From: Alphaproteobacteria bacterium
GTDB taxonomy: Bacteria > Pseudomonadota > Alphaproteobacteria > UBA8366
Assembly: GCA_021774335.1 (NCBI GenBank)
Contig: JAJFJD010000046.1
Coordinates: forward strand, 62,001-126,000
Length of the DNA stretch: 64,000 nt
Direction of reading: 5' to 3'
Shown: positions 35,344-43,945 of the stretch, piece by piece
Position numbering within the stretch: position 1 is the first letter of the stretch
Layout: every line of letters starts with the position of its first letter
Notes under the pieces: model-generated
Seen by the model: the letters and a program-made list of their open reading frames with translations, nothing else
Databases searched by the model: none
Told to the model about the DNA's origin: nothing
Position numbers and translations under genes: made by a program

Positions 35344-35462
35344 CGCAACATGAGTCGTCCAAGTTCATGTTGCATTGCAAGGTAAATCTTACCTTGCCGC
35401 ACTTCTTGGGCGTTTCCTCCCTAGACTTGGGCCGTGCTTCGTGCGCGGCCCTTTTTTCTTTT
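35344..35462 (+). ncRNA. Candidate small RNA, suhB/MmgR (alpha-r8)-like
   Basis: About 119 nt with no reading frame. Order: stem I (GCAACATGA at 35345-35353 pairs perfectly with TCATGTTGC at 35365-35373, 11-base loop); stem II (CAAGGTAA / TTACCTTG at 35378-35396, perfect, 3-base loop); a single-stranded pyrimidine core TTTCCTCCCT at 35413-35422; and a 9-bp terminator stem with a long T-run. From memory, the alphaproteobacterial suhB/MmgR (alpha-r8) sRNAs share the core UUUCCUCCCU directly before a GC-rich terminator, and MmgR limits polyhydroxybutyrate storage in Sinorhizobium. A CCUCCC core can pair with Shine-Dalgarno sequences, so it would act on mRNA translation, likely with Hfq. It lies between soxG and a convergent lipoprotein gene. 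Confidence 0.7.
35429..35462 (+). terminator. Rho-independent terminator of the small RNA
   Basis: GGGCCGTGC (35429-35437), loop TTCGT, GCGCGGCCC (35443-35451): a 9-bp stem with one G-T pair, followed by TTTTTTCTTTT. It works on the plus strand only; there is no A-run on the other side to serve the convergent gene. Confidence 0.9.
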
Positions 35463-35479
35463 GCCCTAAGTGAGTTGCT

Positions 35480-35950
35480 CTAGATCGTTTGCCAGGCCCC
35501 ATCGACACCGCGGCAGGCAGTACGTTTCACCGATTCCCGGGATTCCCCGATCTTGAAGACGACCACGAAATCGCGGCAGAGCTTGCCGTCCTTGGCCCGG
35601 AAACTGCGCAGCGGTGTAATGCTGGCTGTGGTGCCGGTGTCGGCGCTGGTCCATTTGGTCGGCTGACCTTCCGGCATTCCCTGCAGGCTGTGATATGTCG
35701 CGCGATGGAAGGATTCGCGTTCACGCGGCAAAAGCGTATCGGTCGCCAGATACCCGGCGCCGGCACCCAAACTGCCAACAACGAGCGATCCGAGGATTCC
35801 GGAGCCACCGGGACCGAACACCGTCCAGCCGACAAACGCGCCCGCAACCCCGCCGGTCACGGTGGCAACGGCCAGTTTATTCTTCCGGTCGGTAACGGCG
35901 CAGGACGAAATGACGAGCGCTAGGGCGGCGAGACATAGGACTTTTTTCAT
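35480..35950 (-). CDS. Glycine-zipper surface lipoprotein, RT0821/Lpp0805 family
   Basis: 156-residue outer-membrane lipoprotein. The signal MKKVLCLAALALVISSC ends in lipobox ISSC, so Cys17 is lipidated. A glycine zipper (GGVAGAFVGWTVFGPGGSGILGSLVVGSLGAGAGYLATD) follows, as in 17-kDa surface antigens. The C-terminal domain LCRDFVVVFKIGESRESVKRTACRGVDGAWQTI has two Cys and matches the RT0821/Lpp0805 family. I chose the Met at 35950 because it begins the signal peptide; the frame extends upstream without one. It runs toward the small RNA, with 17 bases between its stop and the end of the sRNA T-run. Confidence 0.82.
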   Translation of the reverse strand: MKKVLCLAALALVISSCAVTDRKNKLAVATVTGGVAGAFVGWTVFGPGGSGILGSLVVGSLGAGAGYLATDTLLPRERESFHRATYHSLQGMPEGQPTKWTSADTGTTASITPLRSFRAKDGKLCRDFVVVFKIGESRESVKRTACRGVDGAWQTI

Positions 35951-36205
35951 CCGATGACATTCCTTGCATAAAAAAGGACCCTGGTGCCTATAGCATCCAG
36001 AATCCTCCTCCCTGTCGCGCGGAGGCAACTCTAACATAAATACTACGCATTATTAAAAGGTTAAGTCCGGGTCACGGAAACACAACAATTACGGTGCGCC
36101 GATCGGTCGCATTCTTGTCATCGTTTCAAGCGGTTCCGGACTTGCCGAGCGTCATACTTATGACCACATTACTTGCGAAGATCGTCAAATATTCGGGAAT
36201 GGGGA

Positions 36206-36565
36206 TTGGCAATTTCACGTAGTGTTCGCAAAGACCGTCTGAACATCGCGGTTTGGGCGGTGGCCTTGGGCCTTTCCATAGCGGTTACCGGCTGTTCATG
36301 GCCGAAGCGCGCGAAGCATACGCCGCGCCCGGCGCCAGCGGCCAGCCAGGCGGGCCCGCCGCCGAACGTGTCGTCCTGCCGGGAATACGCCGACCAAACC
36401 GCCGCACGACAGATGCAGCGTGAATTCGACGTCATGTCGGGTAATTTTCGCGGCGGCGACAGCCGAGTGTTCAAGGACTTCGCGCGCGCCGATGCCGAGA
36501 AATACCAGCGGCAGCTCTACGAATCCTGCCTGAACAACCAGCGCAGCCGACAAATCCAGAAATAG
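36206..36565 (+). CDS. Small lipoprotein of unknown function
   Basis: About 119-residue putative lipoprotein, family not recognised. A hydrophobic stretch NIAVWAVALGLSIAVTGC ends in lipobox VTGC, lipidating Cys30 from this start. A Pro/Ala-rich linker (KHTPRPAPAASQAGPPP) follows, then a charged, probably helical C-terminal part with two Cys (SSCREYADQ and ESCLNNQ) that could form a disulfide. The start is uncertain: the TTG at 36206 has GGGA 7 bases upstream, and another TTG at 36173 would add 11 residues. It precedes the msbA operon by about 125 bases on the same strand, so a role in the envelope is plausible. Confidence 0.6.
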   Translation: MAISRSVRKDRLNIAVWAVALGLSIAVTGCSWPKRAKHTPRPAPAASQAGPPPNVSSCREYADQTAARQMQREFDVMSGNFRGGDSRVFKDFARADAEKYQRQLYESCLNNQRSRQIQK

Positions 36566-36689
36566 GCCCGGTACGCCACCGATAACCGCCGCGAGCGGCG
36601 GATTTCCGGCGCAACCGCCCACATAACAGCGGTTTGTCGATCTATCCCCTCATGCTATACCTCTGCCGCAGCGCAGCGAGGAGCCGTTT

Positions 36690-38507
36690 GTGTCGCGCAA
36701 AGGTAAGAATATTCAGTTCAAATCGTCCGCGAAGTATCTCATTCGCCGGATGTTCCGCGACTATCTGCGGCACCATGTCGGCAAGATCGTTGTGGGCGTC
36801 TCCTGCATGATCCTCGTCGCCCTGGCGACCGGGACACAGGCCAAGCTGATCCAGCCGGCCTTGGACAAGGTCCTCGTCGAAGGCGACGATTCACTGATCT
36901 TCGTTTTGCCGCTGGCATTTCTGTGCGTGTCGGTCGTCAAGGGCTTCGCCAGTTACGGCCAGGCGGTGATGATGCAGAAGCTTGGGCTGCGCGTAAACGT
37001 CATGATGCAGAACGAAATGTTCGGCCGGCTGATCGACGCCGACATGAAATACCTGCATGACGATTCCACGGGCAAGCTGATCTCGCGCTTCCTCAACGAC
37101 GTGAATTACACGCGCGACGCGACCGTCAAGACCTTCACCGGCTTCGGGCGCGACCTGCTGACGATCATCGTGCTCGGCGGGGTGATGATCCACACGAATT
37201 GGCAGATGGCTGCGATCGCCTTGATCATTTTGCCGATCAGCGTCTTTCCGATCCTCTATATCGGCCGGCGCATCCGCCGGTTGTCCGAGAACACGCAGGT
37301 CTCGCTGGGCGAGGTGACCGGTTTCCTCGACGAAGTCTTCAAGGGGTTCCGGCAGGTCAAAGCCTACGGCATGGAAGGCTACGAGCGCGGCCGCGCCAGC
37401 ACGGTCTTCGAACGCGTCTATGCGCTGCAATTCAAAGCCGGCCGGACCCGGTCACGGTCCTACCCGATTATGGAAAGCCTGGCCGGTGTCGCCATCGCCT
37501 TCGTGCTGGCGTGGGGTGGGTTACAGGTCAGCCAAGGCGGAACAACGATCGGCGAGTTCATGACCTTCTTCGTCGCCATGGCGGCCGCCTATCAGCCGCT
37601 GCGCAGCCTCGCCAACTTGAATGCAAACCTGCAGCATGGATTGGCTGCGATGGAACGCGTGTTCCATATCATCGACTACCGGCCGGACATCTCCGATTCC
37701 AGTAGCGCGCAGCCGTTGCAGATCACCAGCGGCCATGTGCTGCTGGAGGACGTTCATTTCTCCTATGACGAACAGAAGATCGCGCTGCACGGCGTCACCG
37801 TCGATGCGCCGCCGGGCAAGACCGTCGCCCTGGTCGGGCCGTCCGGCGCCGGCAAGTCGACGATCCTCAACCTGATCCTGCGTTTCTTCGATCCCAAGTC
37901 CGGCTCGGTCAAGATCGACGGACAGGATGTCCGCGACACCTCTTTGGCGTCGTTGCGCGGGTCGATCGCGCTGGTGAGCCAGGAAGTGACCCTGTTCAAC
38001 GACACGGTGCGCGCCAACATCCTCTATGGCCGTCCATCCGCCAGCGAGGCAGAGATGGTGGACGCCGCCAAAGCCGCCGCCGCCCATGAGTTCATCGAGC
38101 AACTGCCCGACGGCTATGACACGGTTGTCGGCGAACGCGGCATGCGCGTGTCGGGCGGCCAGCGGCAACGGCTCGCGATTGCCCGCGCAATGCTGCGAAA
38201 CGCGCCGATCCTGCTTTTGGACGAGGCGACGTCGGCGCTCGATTCCGAATCCGAACGGCAGGTCCAAACTGCGCTGACACGGTTGATGGACGGCCGCACC
38301 ACGCTGGTGATCGCCCATCGCCTATCGACCGTCGTCAATGCGGATATCATCTACGTGCTCGACCAAGGGCGGGTCGTCGACAGCGGCACGCACCAGGAAC
38401 TGTTATCCCGCGGGGGTGTCTACGCCCGCTTATGCCAAATGCAATTCGAGGACAGCATGACCTTGGGCGACACCGGCCCGGCCGAAGCCCGGGCAGTGCA
38501 AGCGTGA
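36690..38507 (+). CDS. msbA: MsbA-type lipid A / lipid ABC exporter
   Basis: 605-residue half-transporter, working as a homodimer in the inner membrane to flip lipid A-core to the periplasmic leaflet. Six helices occupy about residues 30-310. The ATPase domain shows Walker A GPSGAGKST (383-391), the signature VSGGQRQR, Walker B ILLLDEATSALD and the switch His in IAHRLST. The GTG start has GAGGAG upstream. It heads an operon with a DUF374 acyltransferase, waaA and lpxK, which supports lipid A as the substrate over a drug. Confidence 0.92.
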   Translation: MSRKGKNIQFKSSAKYLIRRMFRDYLRHHVGKIVVGVSCMILVALATGTQAKLIQPALDKVLVEGDDSLIFVLPLAFLCVSVVKGFASYGQAVMMQKLGLRVNVMMQNEMFGRLIDADMKYLHDDSTGKLISRFLNDVNYTRDATVKTFTGFGRDLLTIIVLGGVMIHTNWQMAAIALIILPISVFPILYIGRRIRRLSENTQVSLGEVTGFLDEVFKGFRQVKAYGMEGYERGRASTVFERVYALQFKAGRTRSRSYPIMESLAGVAIAFVLAWGGLQVSQGGTTIGEFMTFFVAMAAAYQPLRSLANLNANLQHGLAAMERVFHIIDYRPDISDSSSAQPLQITSGHVLLEDVHFSYDEQKIALHGVTVDAPPGKTVALVGPSGAGKSTILNLILRFFDPKSGSVKIDGQDVRDTSLASLRGSIALVSQEVTLFNDTVRANILYGRPSASEAEMVDAAKAAAAHEFIEQLPDGYDTVVGERGMRVSGGQRQRLAIARAMLRNAPILLLDEATSALDSESERQVQTALTRLMDGRTTLVIAHRLSTVVNADIIYVLDQGRVVDSGTHQELLSRGGVYARLCQMQFEDSMTLGDTGPAEARAVQA

Positions 38508-38510
38508 TCG

Positions 38511-39221
38511 TTGCGGCAACTCCGGAAAATCTTTAAGCGGCCAGCGGTACAGCAAGCGCTGTGCTGGATCGCAGCGCAGTATATCCGCCTGGTCTGGGTC
38601 ACCGGCCGCTGGCAGATAACCGGCGAGGAGCCCGCAAACCAGTTGTTCGAACAAGGAAAGCCGCTGATCATCGCGGCCTGGCACGGCCGCTTGCTCATGA
38701 TGCCTTGCGGTTGGCGCTATCGCGGCAAGATGCACGTCTTGATTTCAAGCCACGGAGATGGACAGCTTATTTCGAAAACCATGGCGCATTTCGGCATGCG
38801 GACAATTGCGGGCTCGACGCGGAAGCGCGGCGCGGAAGCGCTTTTGCGGTTGCGGCGCGTCTTGCGGGACGGCGGCGCGGTCGGGATCACGCCGGACGGC
38901 CCGCGCGGCCCCCGGATGCGCGCCAGCCTCGGGATCGTTCAACTCGCCCGCATGACCGACGCGCCGATCTTTCCGTTGACCTATTCAGCGCGGCCCCGCC
39001 ACATTTTCGGAAGCTGGGATCGGTTCATCCTGCCGTTGCCTTTCGCGCGTGGCCAGTTCCTGTGGGGTGACGCGATCGTCGTGCCGAAGGATGCGGATGA
39101 CGCCGCCATGGAAGCGAAGCGCGACGAAGTCGAACGCCGGTTGACCGAGCTAACGAATCAGGCCGACGATATGGTGAACCAGCCGCGCATTGCGCCGGCG
39201 GAAATCGAAGCCCGGTCCTGA
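38511..39221 (+). CDS. DUF374 lysophospholipid acyltransferase-family protein
   Basis: 236-residue membrane-associated acyltransferase-like protein. Family blocks are AAWHGRLLMMP (replacing the usual HxxxxD box), ISSHGDGQLI, STRKRGAEALLRLRR and GITPDGPRGPRMRASLGIVQLA. DUF374 proteins are found in lipid A operons of alphaproteobacteria and are thought to add acyl chains to lipid A or its precursors; the acceptor is not shown here. It appears to start at a TTG 3 bases after the msbA stop, with no clear ribosome site, so translation is probably coupled. waaA follows 4 bases after its stop. Confidence 0.85.
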   Translation: MRQLRKIFKRPAVQQALCWIAAQYIRLVWVTGRWQITGEEPANQLFEQGKPLIIAAWHGRLLMMPCGWRYRGKMHVLISSHGDGQLISKTMAHFGMRTIAGSTRKRGAEALLRLRRVLRDGGAVGITPDGPRGPRMRASLGIVQLARMTDAPIFPLTYSARPRHIFGSWDRFILPLPFARGQFLWGDAIVVPKDADDAAMEAKRDEVERRLTELTNQADDMVNQPRIAPAEIEARS

Positions 39222-39225
39222 CAGC

Positions 39226-40509
39226 ATGGTGGCGCTTCCCGCATATCGGATGACCTCGGCGCTCGCCGCCCCGGTGCTGAATCGATTGCTGCAACGGCGG
39301 CTCCGTCAGGGCAAGGAAGATCCGGCCCGCCTCGACGAACGGCGCGGTATCGCTTCCCGGCCGCGTCCGGATGGACCGTTGATCTGGCTGCACGCGGCCA
39401 GCGTCGGTGAATCGCAATCCGCCCTCGCCTTGGTCGAACGACTGACGGCGGATTACCCCAAGGTCTCCGTGCTCGTCACGACCGGCACGGTCACGTCCGC
39501 CCAACTCATGGAAATCCGATTGCCGGACCGAAGTTTCCACCAATTCGCGCCGATGGATTGCCCGGGGTGGGTCGATTGCTTCTTCGCGCATTGGCGCCCC
39601 GATGCTGCACTTTGGATGGAGTCCGAACTCTGGCCGAATCTGTTGACGGCGATCCGGCGCCACGGCGTCCCGGCCGCCCTGATCAACGGGCGGCTGTCGC
39701 CACGGTCCTTCGCTCGGTGGCGCCGGGCGCCCGGGTTTGCCCGCGCGTTGCTCGGCAGCTTCGACCTGATCCTGGCGCAAAGCGACGAACAGGCCGGCTG
39801 GTTCCGGACGCTCGGCCCCGCAGCCGTGGAGTGCGTCGGTAATCTGAAGTTCTCCGCCCTGCCGCTGGCTGCCGACGACGCGGACTTATCGGCCCTGCAA
39901 ACCGCTGTAGCGGATCGGACCGTCTGGCTGGCCGCCAGTACCCATGACGGTGAAGAGGCCATCGCGGCCGATGTTCACGACACGCTGCGCGCCGCGCACC
40001 CGTCCCTGCTGACGTTTATTGCGCCCCGGCATCCCGCCCGAGCCGATGCAATCGCCGCGGAGCTCCGCGGTCGCGGTCTCCGTGTCGCACGGCGATCCGA
40101 CGGAAAGCTTCCGACGCACGATGACGATATCTACCTCGCCGACACCATGGGTGAGCTCGGTCTATTCTATCGGCTCGTGCCGGTCGCGATGATCGGCGGC
40201 AGTTTCGGCGATGTCGGCGGCCATAACCTGATGGAGCCCGCCCAACTCGGCTGCGCGATCCTGCACGGCCCGGACATGAAAAAGACCCAGGCTGTCGCCG
40301 ACGAGATGGCGCGGACCGGCGGCGCGATCCAATGCGCCGACGGCGCCATTCTGGCCGATACCGTGGGGCAACTGCTGCAAGACTCAGAGCGGAGGACCGC
40401 CCTGGCCGAAGCCGCGAAGGCCGTTGCCGACAAGCATACCGGGGTGATCGACCGCGTCTGCGACCGTCTGGCGCCCTATCTCGATGGGCTCCGCGAGGGC
40501 ACATCATGA
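39226..40509 (+). CDS. waaA: 3-deoxy-D-manno-octulosonic acid (Kdo) transferase
   Basis: 427-residue GT30 glycosyltransferase adding Kdo from CMP-Kdo to lipid IVA at the inner face of the cytoplasmic membrane. It has an N-terminal anchor helix and the WLHAASVGESQSALALVERL block with the catalytic Glu; WMESELWPNLL, VGNLKFSA, LIAPRHPARADAI-type segments and the C-terminal GGSFGDVGGHNLMEPAQLG, all typical of WaaA. The Met at 39226 is used, because the longer frame overlaps the DUF374 gene. The lpxK start overlaps its stop as ATGA. Confidence 0.93.
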   Translation: MVALPAYRMTSALAAPVLNRLLQRRLRQGKEDPARLDERRGIASRPRPDGPLIWLHAASVGESQSALALVERLTADYPKVSVLVTTGTVTSAQLMEIRLPDRSFHQFAPMDCPGWVDCFFAHWRPDAALWMESELWPNLLTAIRRHGVPAALINGRLSPRSFARWRRAPGFARALLGSFDLILAQSDEQAGWFRTLGPAAVECVGNLKFSALPLAADDADLSALQTAVADRTVWLAASTHDGEEAIAADVHDTLRAAHPSLLTFIAPRHPARADAIAAELRGRGLRVARRSDGKLPTHDDDIYLADTMGELGLFYRLVPVAMIGGSFGDVGGHNLMEPAQLGCAILHGPDMKKTQAVADEMARTGGAIQCADGAILADTVGQLLQDSERRTALAEAAKAVADKHTGVIDRVCDRLAPYLDGLREGTS

Positions 40510-41468
40510 GGACTCCAGGATACTGGCAACATGACGGTCTCTTGGCGCTTTTGCTGTCGCCGATATCCCACGGCATAACGGCGGCCGGCCGAATGCGCCG
40601 GGCGATTAAGAAAACCCGACGCATTAGGGTCCCCGTCCTTTGCGTCGGCAATCTGGTCGCCGGCGGGGCAGGAAAGACGCCGGTGGCGATCGCCGTCGCC
40701 GAACGGCTGATCGCGCGTGGCGCGACACCGCATTTCCTGAGCCGGGGTTACGGCGGCGACATCACCGGCCCGACCCGGGTCGACCCGACACGCCACCGGG
40801 CGGAACATACCGGCGACGAGGCCTTGCTGCTGGCCCGCACCGCACCCTGTTGGATCGCCCGGCATCGACCCGCCGGCGGGGCCGCCGCCGCGCATTATGG
40901 CGCGGACGTTGTCGTGATGGATGATGGATTCCAGAACCCGTCGCTCCGTAAGAATTTGTCCCTGGTCGTCATCGATGGCGGCTACGGGCTCGGCAATCGC
41001 CGGGTCTTGCCCGCGGGACCTCTACGCGAACCATTCGAAGACGGTATCGGACGCGCCGACGCCGTCGTCCTGCTGGGCGAAGACGAACAAGGAATTCTGG
41101 AAACGCTACCGGAGACATTGCCGGTACTGCGCGCCAACATCGTACCGGCGAACACCGATCACCTGACCGGCAAGACCGTCTTCGCCTTCGCCGGAATCGC
41201 CCGGCCGGAAAAATTCTACGCCACGCTGGAAGCGATCGGATGCCATATCGCCGACACGCGATCCTTCGACGATCACCATAATTTCAACCCGGCGCAGATC
41301 GGCTGGCTGCTCGACAAGGCCGCCATCCTGGAGGCGTTGCCGGTGACGACGGAGAAAGACTGGGTTCGTCTGCCGGAAAAGGTGCGCGACCGCTTCGCCA
41401 CCCTGCCAATCACGGTCCGCTGGCAGGACAGCGCTGCACTCGACGCGTTGCTCGACCGGCTCGGCTAG
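40506..41468 (+). CDS. lpxK: Tetraacyldisaccharide 4'-kinase
   Basis: 320-residue P-loop kinase phosphorylating the 4' position of the lipid A disaccharide at the inner membrane. It begins MRTPGYWQHDGLLALLLSPISHGI with a membrane helix; the P-loop is GNLVAGGAGKTPVAIAVAERL, followed by SRGYGGDITGPTRVD, the catalytic region VVVMDDGFQNPSLRKNLSLVVIDGGYGLGN and VLPAGPLREP. Last gene of msbA-DUF374-waaA-lpxK. A 4-bp stem then T8 just downstream (41481-41509) is too weak to call a terminator. The next gene is convergent. Confidence 0.94.
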   Translation: MRTPGYWQHDGLLALLLSPISHGITAAGRMRRAIKKTRRIRVPVLCVGNLVAGGAGKTPVAIAVAERLIARGATPHFLSRGYGGDITGPTRVDPTRHRAEHTGDEALLLARTAPCWIARHRPAGGAAAAHYGADVVVMDDGFQNPSLRKNLSLVVIDGGYGLGNRRVLPAGPLREPFEDGIGRADAVVLLGEDEQGILETLPETLPVLRANIVPANTDHLTGKTVFAFAGIARPEKFYATLEAIGCHIADTRSFDDHHNFNPAQIGWLLDKAAILEALPVTTEKDWVRLPEKVRDRFATLPITVRWQDSAALDALLDRLG

Positions 41469-41494
41469 ACGGCGCGCATCAGCGTTTTACGGGT

Positions 41495-42346
41495 TTACCG
41501 CTTTTTTTTGGGATTTTTCTTGGGTGGCGTCATCGGCGGCACCAGAAGCTGCGGGTCGAGGCGCGCGCCGAACAGGTTCATCCGCCAATCCAGATGCGGC
41601 CCGGTCGACCGCCCGGTCGATCCGAGCGTACCGATCTTCGCGCCCTGCTTGACGAACTGCCCCGGCTTTACCGTGACCCGCTGCATATGCAGGAAGGCCG
41701 AACTCAGGCCATGCCCGTGGTCCAGGATAATTGTTCCCCCGGTGTAATAAAGGTCCCCTTCCGCCAGCCGCACGATGCCGTCGGACGGGGCGACGATAGG
41801 CGTGCCCACGGGCGCGGCAATATCGACGCCGTAATGCGGCCGACGCGGCTTGCCGTTGAGGATGCGCTGACTGCCGTAGACTCCGCTGATCCGGCCCTTG
41901 GCCGGCCACTGCCAGCCCCGCAGGAAATGCGGCACCGCGCTGTCCTCGGCTCGCGCTTTCTTGATCAAGCGGTTCTCCCGTTTGATCCGGTCGAGCACGG
42001 TTTTCGGCGGCGTCACCATCTTGCGCGGCAACCCGTCAATCCGCTGGATATTGTATTTACGGGGTTTGATGGTGAGCGCTTCGGTGCGTCGGCTCCCGTC
42101 CGGGAATTGCAACACGACCGACGCCTTCGGCTTCGCGTCGCGGTGAAAACCAATCACGAAGACGCCTTCCGGAGAGACGCGGATCGGCTTACCCTGGAAC
42201 GTCACCATCGTTCCCGGATCGGTGCGCCCGACGACCATCCCGCCCTGCACCCTCCGGCCATCGAGCGTCAAAGTGCCCGCCGACGCGGCAGAAACGACGA
42301 AAGTGCTGACAATCATCAGAAACAGAAGCGCGATAATTCGGATCAC
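41495..42346 (-). CDS. M23 family metallopeptidase, HxD variant
   Basis: 283-residue exported protein with a signal peptide (to about ASA-G, residue 23-24), an N-terminal beta domain (LTLDGRRVQGGMVVGRTDPGTMVTFQGKPIRVSPEGVFVIGF) and a LytM domain. Zinc ligands His171 and Asp175 (PHYGVDIAAPVG) are present, as is His220 of FLHMQRV. The usual HxH motif reads TGPHLDW, with Asp253 replacing the third zinc ligand. The family cuts or scaffolds peptidoglycan cross-links in the periplasm. The lysine-rich tail is unusual. It starts with GTG inside the xseA stop (GTGA), so the two are coupled. Confidence 0.87.
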   Translation of the reverse strand: MIRIIALLFLMIVSTFVVSAASAGTLTLDGRRVQGGMVVGRTDPGTMVTFQGKPIRVSPEGVFVIGFHRDAKPKASVVLQFPDGSRRTEALTIKPRKYNIQRIDGLPRKMVTPPKTVLDRIKRENRLIKKARAEDSAVPHFLRGWQWPAKGRISGVYGSQRILNGKPRRPHYGVDIAAPVGTPIVAPSDGIVRLAEGDLYYTGGTIILDHGHGLSSAFLHMQRVTVKPGQFVKQGAKIGTLGSTGRSTGPHLDWRMNLFGARLDPQLLVPPMTPPKKNPKKKR

Positions 42347-43884
42347 AGGAGCGACCCCTGCCGGCCATCCGCCTTGGTCTTGCCGGCTCCCTGCGTCTTG
42401 GTTTGTGCTTTGGCTTTCGATTCTCGGGGCGCGGGTTTCGTCGTGGGGTCGGGTGTCACATCCGTCTCGGTGACGTCGGCCCCAACGCGTCCGTCGGAAA
42501 ATTCGACCAGAACCGAATCTCCCGTCTGGAGCGTGGCAGCGGTCATCACGGCGTTCCCTTCGGTATCGCGAACCACCGCATAGCCGCGGTCGAGCACGCG
42601 CCGGAAGGACAAGCTTTCCAGTAGCGCGCCTGCTGAATTCAGTTTCTGTTCGGCATCACGGGTCTGCCGTTCCGCCAAGGCCGGGACGAACCGGTCCGAG
42701 ACCCGGGCTGCGCGATTGTCCTGCGCGTCCAGGAACCGCTCGATCGCCGCCGCCAAACCCTTGCCGCCCTGCGCGACACGCGTTTCCGTCTCGAACAGGA
42801 CCTGCCGCGGTTCCTTGATCTGCGCCGCCCAATGGGCCACCTGCTGACCCCGCTCACGCAACAGGCTTTGCATCGCATTGCGGAGGCGCTCGTCCTCACC
42901 GTCCAGGCGTTGCTGCTGCGTGCCGATCAGGCTGTCCAGATCCGGCAGGCCGCGCGCCAGCCCTTCGACCCGCAACCGGCGATCCTCGATCAGGCGGTGC
43001 ATCGCGGCGATCATCCGGCGCTCGTTGTCCAGCACCGTCGCCTGCAGTTCCGCGCGTACCGGCACCGCCATCTCAGCGGCGGCGGTCGGTGTCGGCGCGC
43101 GCCGGTCGGACGCGAAGTCGATCAGCGTGGTGTCGGTCTCGTGACCGACGGCGGAGATCAGCGGAATATCCGAGGCCGCCGCCGCGCGGACGACATTCTC
43201 CTCGTTGAAGGCCCAAAGATCCTCCAGACTGCCACCGCCGCGCGCGACGATGATCAGGTCCGGCCGCGGCACGCTTCCGCCCGGCTCGATGCGGTTGAAA
43301 CCCTCGATTGCCGCCGTCACCTGATCCGCGGCACCATTGCCCTGCACCATCACCGGCCACAACAGCACATGCCGCGGGAAGCGGTCGCTCAAACGGTGCA
43401 GGATGTCGCGGATGACCGCACCGGTCGGCGAGGTAACGACGCCAATCACCTCCGGCAGGTAAGGCAGCTCGCGCTTTCGCGAGTCGTCGAACAAGCCTTC
43501 GGCAGCCAGTTTCTTGCGCCGATCCTCGAGCAGCTTGAGCAGCGCGCCCTCACCCGCCATCTCCATTTGCTCGACGACGATCTGATATTTCGACCGCCCG
43601 GGATAGGTGGTCAGTTTGCCGGTGCAGATGACCTCCAAGCCGTCTTCCGGGTCGATCGACAGTCGCCCCGCCGTACCGCGCCAGCACACGGCATCGAGTA
43701 CAGCGTTCTCGTCCTTCAGCGTCATATAGAGATGCCCGGACGCCGCCCGCTTGAACCCGGACACCTCGCCGCGCACGCGCACATAGGGATAACTGTCCTC
43801 GACGGTGCGCTTCAGCGCCCGCGACAGCTCGGAGACCGAGAATTCGGGAAGATTCGTGGCCAAGTCGGGTGATTTATCGCTCAT
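42343..43884 (-). CDS. xseA: Exodeoxyribonuclease VII, large subunit
   Basis: 513-residue nuclease subunit that degrades single-stranded DNA in both directions with XseB. It has the N-terminal OB fold ([37 protein letters not shown]), the catalytic domain with [43 protein letters not shown] and [28 protein letters not shown], a long coiled coil, and a C-terminal tail of about 50 residues rich in Lys, Pro and Thr. xseB is not adjacent. It is divergent from purD across 61 bases. Confidence 0.95.
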   Translation of the reverse strand: MSDKSPDLATNLPEFSVSELSRALKRTVEDSYPYVRVRGEVSGFKRAASGHLYMTLKDENAVLDAVCWRGTAGRLSIDPEDGLEVICTGKLTTYPGRSKYQIVVEQMEMAGEGALLKLLEDRRKKLAAEGLFDDSRKRELPYLPEVIGVVTSPTGAVIRDILHRLSDRFPRHVLLWPVMVQGNGAADQVTAAIEGFNRIEPGGSVPRPDLIIVARGGGSLEDLWAFNEENVVRAAAASDIPLISAVGHETDTTLIDFASDRRAPTPTAAAEMAVPVRAELQATVLDNERRMIAAMHRLIEDRRLRVEGLARGLPDLDSLIGTQQQRLDGEDERLRNAMQSLLRERGQQVAHWAAQIKEPRQVLFETETRVAQGGKGLAAAIERFLDAQDNRAARVSDRFVPALAERQTRDAEQKLNSAGALLESLSFRRVLDRGYAVVRDTEGNAVMTAATLQTGDSVLVEFSDGRVGADVTETDVTPDPTTKPAPRESKAKAQTKTQGAGKTKADGRQGSLL

Positions 43885-43945
43885 TTGCCGCGTACCCTAT
43901 GATAAGAATGGGCAAATGCTAAGGCAAAATTCGGCGGGGGTGACG

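Noticed and set aside
41481..41509. Possible terminator after lpxK (AGCG...CGCT then T8)
   Set aside because: The stem is only 4 bp with a 14-base loop, and the T-run is the complement of lysine codons ending the convergent M23 gene.
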